From Scortum barcoo (lineage: Eukaryota > Chordata > Actinopteri > Centrarchiformes > Terapontidae), in contig CM041534.1 of assembly GCA_023238725.1 (NCBI GenBank), forward strand, positions 22,752,303 to 22,816,302: a stretch of DNA of 64,000 nt. The letters run 5' to 3'. The notes under the pieces were generated by a model, which worked only from the letters and a program-made list of their open reading frames with translations, made no database searches and was not told where the DNA came from. The translations under genes were made by a program, and so were the position numbers. Below are positions 61,895 through 64,000 of this stretch, piece by piece. Position 1 is the stretch's first letter. Each line of letters starts with the position of its first letter.

Positions 61895-64000
61895 TGAAGA
61901 CAACCAAACAAAAGCCCGAAATTAAAACTTTTAGCTTCCACTCACCAAAACAGTATTTTAAGATGTTTTCTTACTAAAATGCACCTTTGGCACTGTAGTG
62001 AAGTACCTCTACTCAAAGAAGTAGATCTTTTATAAAGCACCTAAAGATCTTCAGATTTTATTGATCATTCAGCCTGGAGAGTTTCATTTGCATCAAAGTC
62101 ATAGTAGTACTCCAACTATGTCATATAACGCTGTTAAGAAAATGAACCCGACTTTCACTTCCTGTATTAAGGTCCAACCACCCCCCCTATCTCAGTCCTT
62201 TGTACTTACATTTGCAGCACTTTCAGGCTCAAACTAGTACCATCGCCATCTTGGCCGACGCTGAAGTTGATGCATAAATGTCGACTTGCGGTCAGCTTCG
62301 CCTTGAGCCTGTGAAGCTTTTTTTTGTTTCCTTTCCTGATATTAACACCAAATAGTTTCTCCACGGCAGAGAGCTCAGGCGACTCCATCATGTTAAGCCG
62401 CAGGAACAGGAATCACATTGGCCCTGACTGCCCTTACCAGACACGCTTGGCATTACTGAGAGTTAAAGTGCAGCCTGGAGACAATCAAAAAGCTAATTTC
62501 TTCTGACTCGCCTCCCCTCGAACTTTACATGCCAAACATTTACCTCTTTCCCTGTTTTACCGGTAAATTGAACCGTGTTGCACGATTAAGAAGGGCAGGT
62601 TGTTTTTGCAGTTTCATCAGTCAGAGGGGAAGAGGATCTCTGCACGTCCTGGACATGGTGTCAGGCAGCTGACAGCTCCTCTGTGTAGCTGAGTTATTGC
62701 TCTGAGTGCTTGAGTGCAGCCCTTTTTTTGGACTACAGCGAACACTTTGCTGCAGAAATGAGCATGATCAGACCACCATGCAAAGGGGGAACCTCTCGTC
62801 AGTGTCACTTGTGCGTTTGGTCACGATTAGCCTTGTCAGATGTTGCGGCAATTTGGATGATAGACTAGCAATTTTGTTATCACGTATGCAAAGCTGAAAA
62901 TTTTGCCCCCAGGATATTTATTTCCAGCCCTCGTTGTGAGTCATTATACACCTTCAGCCTGTCGAGAGAGTGAAAACACTTGACAGCAGCAAAGAATATG
63001 TCGGCAAATTATGCTTATAAAGTCAGGTTACAAAACAAGACAGAAGATTGGTATATTATATTTCATCTTATACTGCTCACAGGTTTCAATTTGAATTTGG
63101 ATCTTTATTGACTTTTAATGGCTCACAGCAGGTCAAGTCCTGCACGTTATGAATAAAGAAGCCAATTAAATAGTTTTAAAGCAGCCTTTTGGATTACTTT
63201 ATCTGTTAAATCTTGTTTTAAAAACCAACAATAATCTCTCGCATTGATAATGCGGGATAATGCACATTGATAAGGGGACATGTTTAATTAAAATACTGCT
63301 CTTTTGATTCAACTGATGTTTTCTCACATGCAATATATGATCCCCTCTTGTCCCCTGTTCAATGAATAGTCCAGATTCAGCAGCAGTCTTAAGATGTGTC
63401 CTTAAGGATTTGTTTTATGGAGGTGGGTTATGTACTGTATCTATTTTTTTGATGCACAACATTTCATCCATCTGCACAGCACTTTTTTTGCAGAATTACT
63501 TAGATATGTATTCGTTCTGTGTCACCCTTTTTGTTCAGACTTGATACCACCACCACCTGACTTTAACTTAAATCATAGGCATTACCATGAAACTCTCACC
63601 CTCAGAAAGAAAAATGTAAAAAATGTTCATTTAGCATAAATGGATGTTTTAATGATATTTTTTGTTTTTTTTAACAACTGAAGGTCATAGCATTGCTGTT
63701 TTAATAGTATTGGTGTTATTAATAGACATTTTTGTTCATCTTCTTTTATCTTTTATGTACTGTGTAAACATTAATATGCTAATTATCTTCTTAAAAGCAC
63801 CCTAGTTTCTTTCTCTCTTACACAAACACACCACCTCCAACTGTTTTGATTTGTCTTATTGCAGTTTTACCTTTAACTGTCTATCGTCAGCTCTGGGCTC
63901 GATTAGAGCTCACTCTCTGTCTCCTGAATCCTAATGTGTCCCGACCAGGCAGCTGCTCCCTGTTTTATTTAAAGCCCTTTTGTCAAGGTCCAAATTAAAA
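61895..64000. other. Non-coding stretch to the window edge
   Basis: No gene is supported. Near 63085-63115 a phrase (AATTTGGATCTTTATTGAC) weakly resembles an L2-like tail but is too short to call. Confidence 0.45.

Overview
The window reads as vertebrate, most likely ray-finned fish (percomorph-type teleost), nuclear DNA. It is AT-rich. It has no operon-like packing and almost no long open frames. It carries dinucleotide and ATCTT microsatellites, spliced gene structure with GT-AG introns, and several dispersed repeat types familiar from teleost genomes: a tRNA-headed SINE, decayed LINE 3' ends, 'ATGCTAAC'-type repeats and a solo LTR. The taxon is inferred from repeat content and was not tested by a search.

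One protein-coding gene can be supported. It lies on the minus strand at 45839-46698 and has two exons: a 31-nt first coding exon, a 176-bp GT-AG intron and a 653-nt last exon. The predicted protein has 227 residues. An AATAAA signal lies 45 bp past the stop codon. I do not recognise the family. The protein has a basic N-terminus, a proline-rich stretch, a charged helix, two canonical SUMO-acceptor motifs and an acidic/hydrophobic C-terminus, which together suggest a nuclear regulatory protein.

The rest is non-coding. 1-25 kb is mostly unique sequence with a perfect 51-bp inverted repeat (820-870 / 4756-4806), a decayed LINE ORF2 fragment (7295-7495), a GC-rich patch with twin CCAAT boxes (12.7 kb), an L2-like 3' end (about 14 kb) and a tRNA-derived SINE (17.3 kb). 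25.5-26.7 kb is a cluster of mobile-element debris including about 500 bp of LINE reverse-transcriptase C-terminus. 26.7-36 kb is largely unique, with stretches whose composition resembles conserved non-coding elements. 36-43.3 kb is repeat-rich: nested repeats, a 60-bp tandem duplication, long TG arrays and a LINE tail with an ATCTT array. 45.3 kb holds a near-perfect 51-nt snapback palindrome just downstream of the gene. 47.8-48.6 kb is repeat debris. 55.7-56.4 kb is an intact solo LTR with a 5-bp target duplication. 58.7 kb and 61.8 kb carry further dispersed repeats.

No multi-gene system, CRISPR array, rRNA or tRNA gene was found. The most unusual items are the unrecognised two-exon gene, the 51-bp inverted repeat 3.9 kb apart, and the two perfect snapback palindromes.
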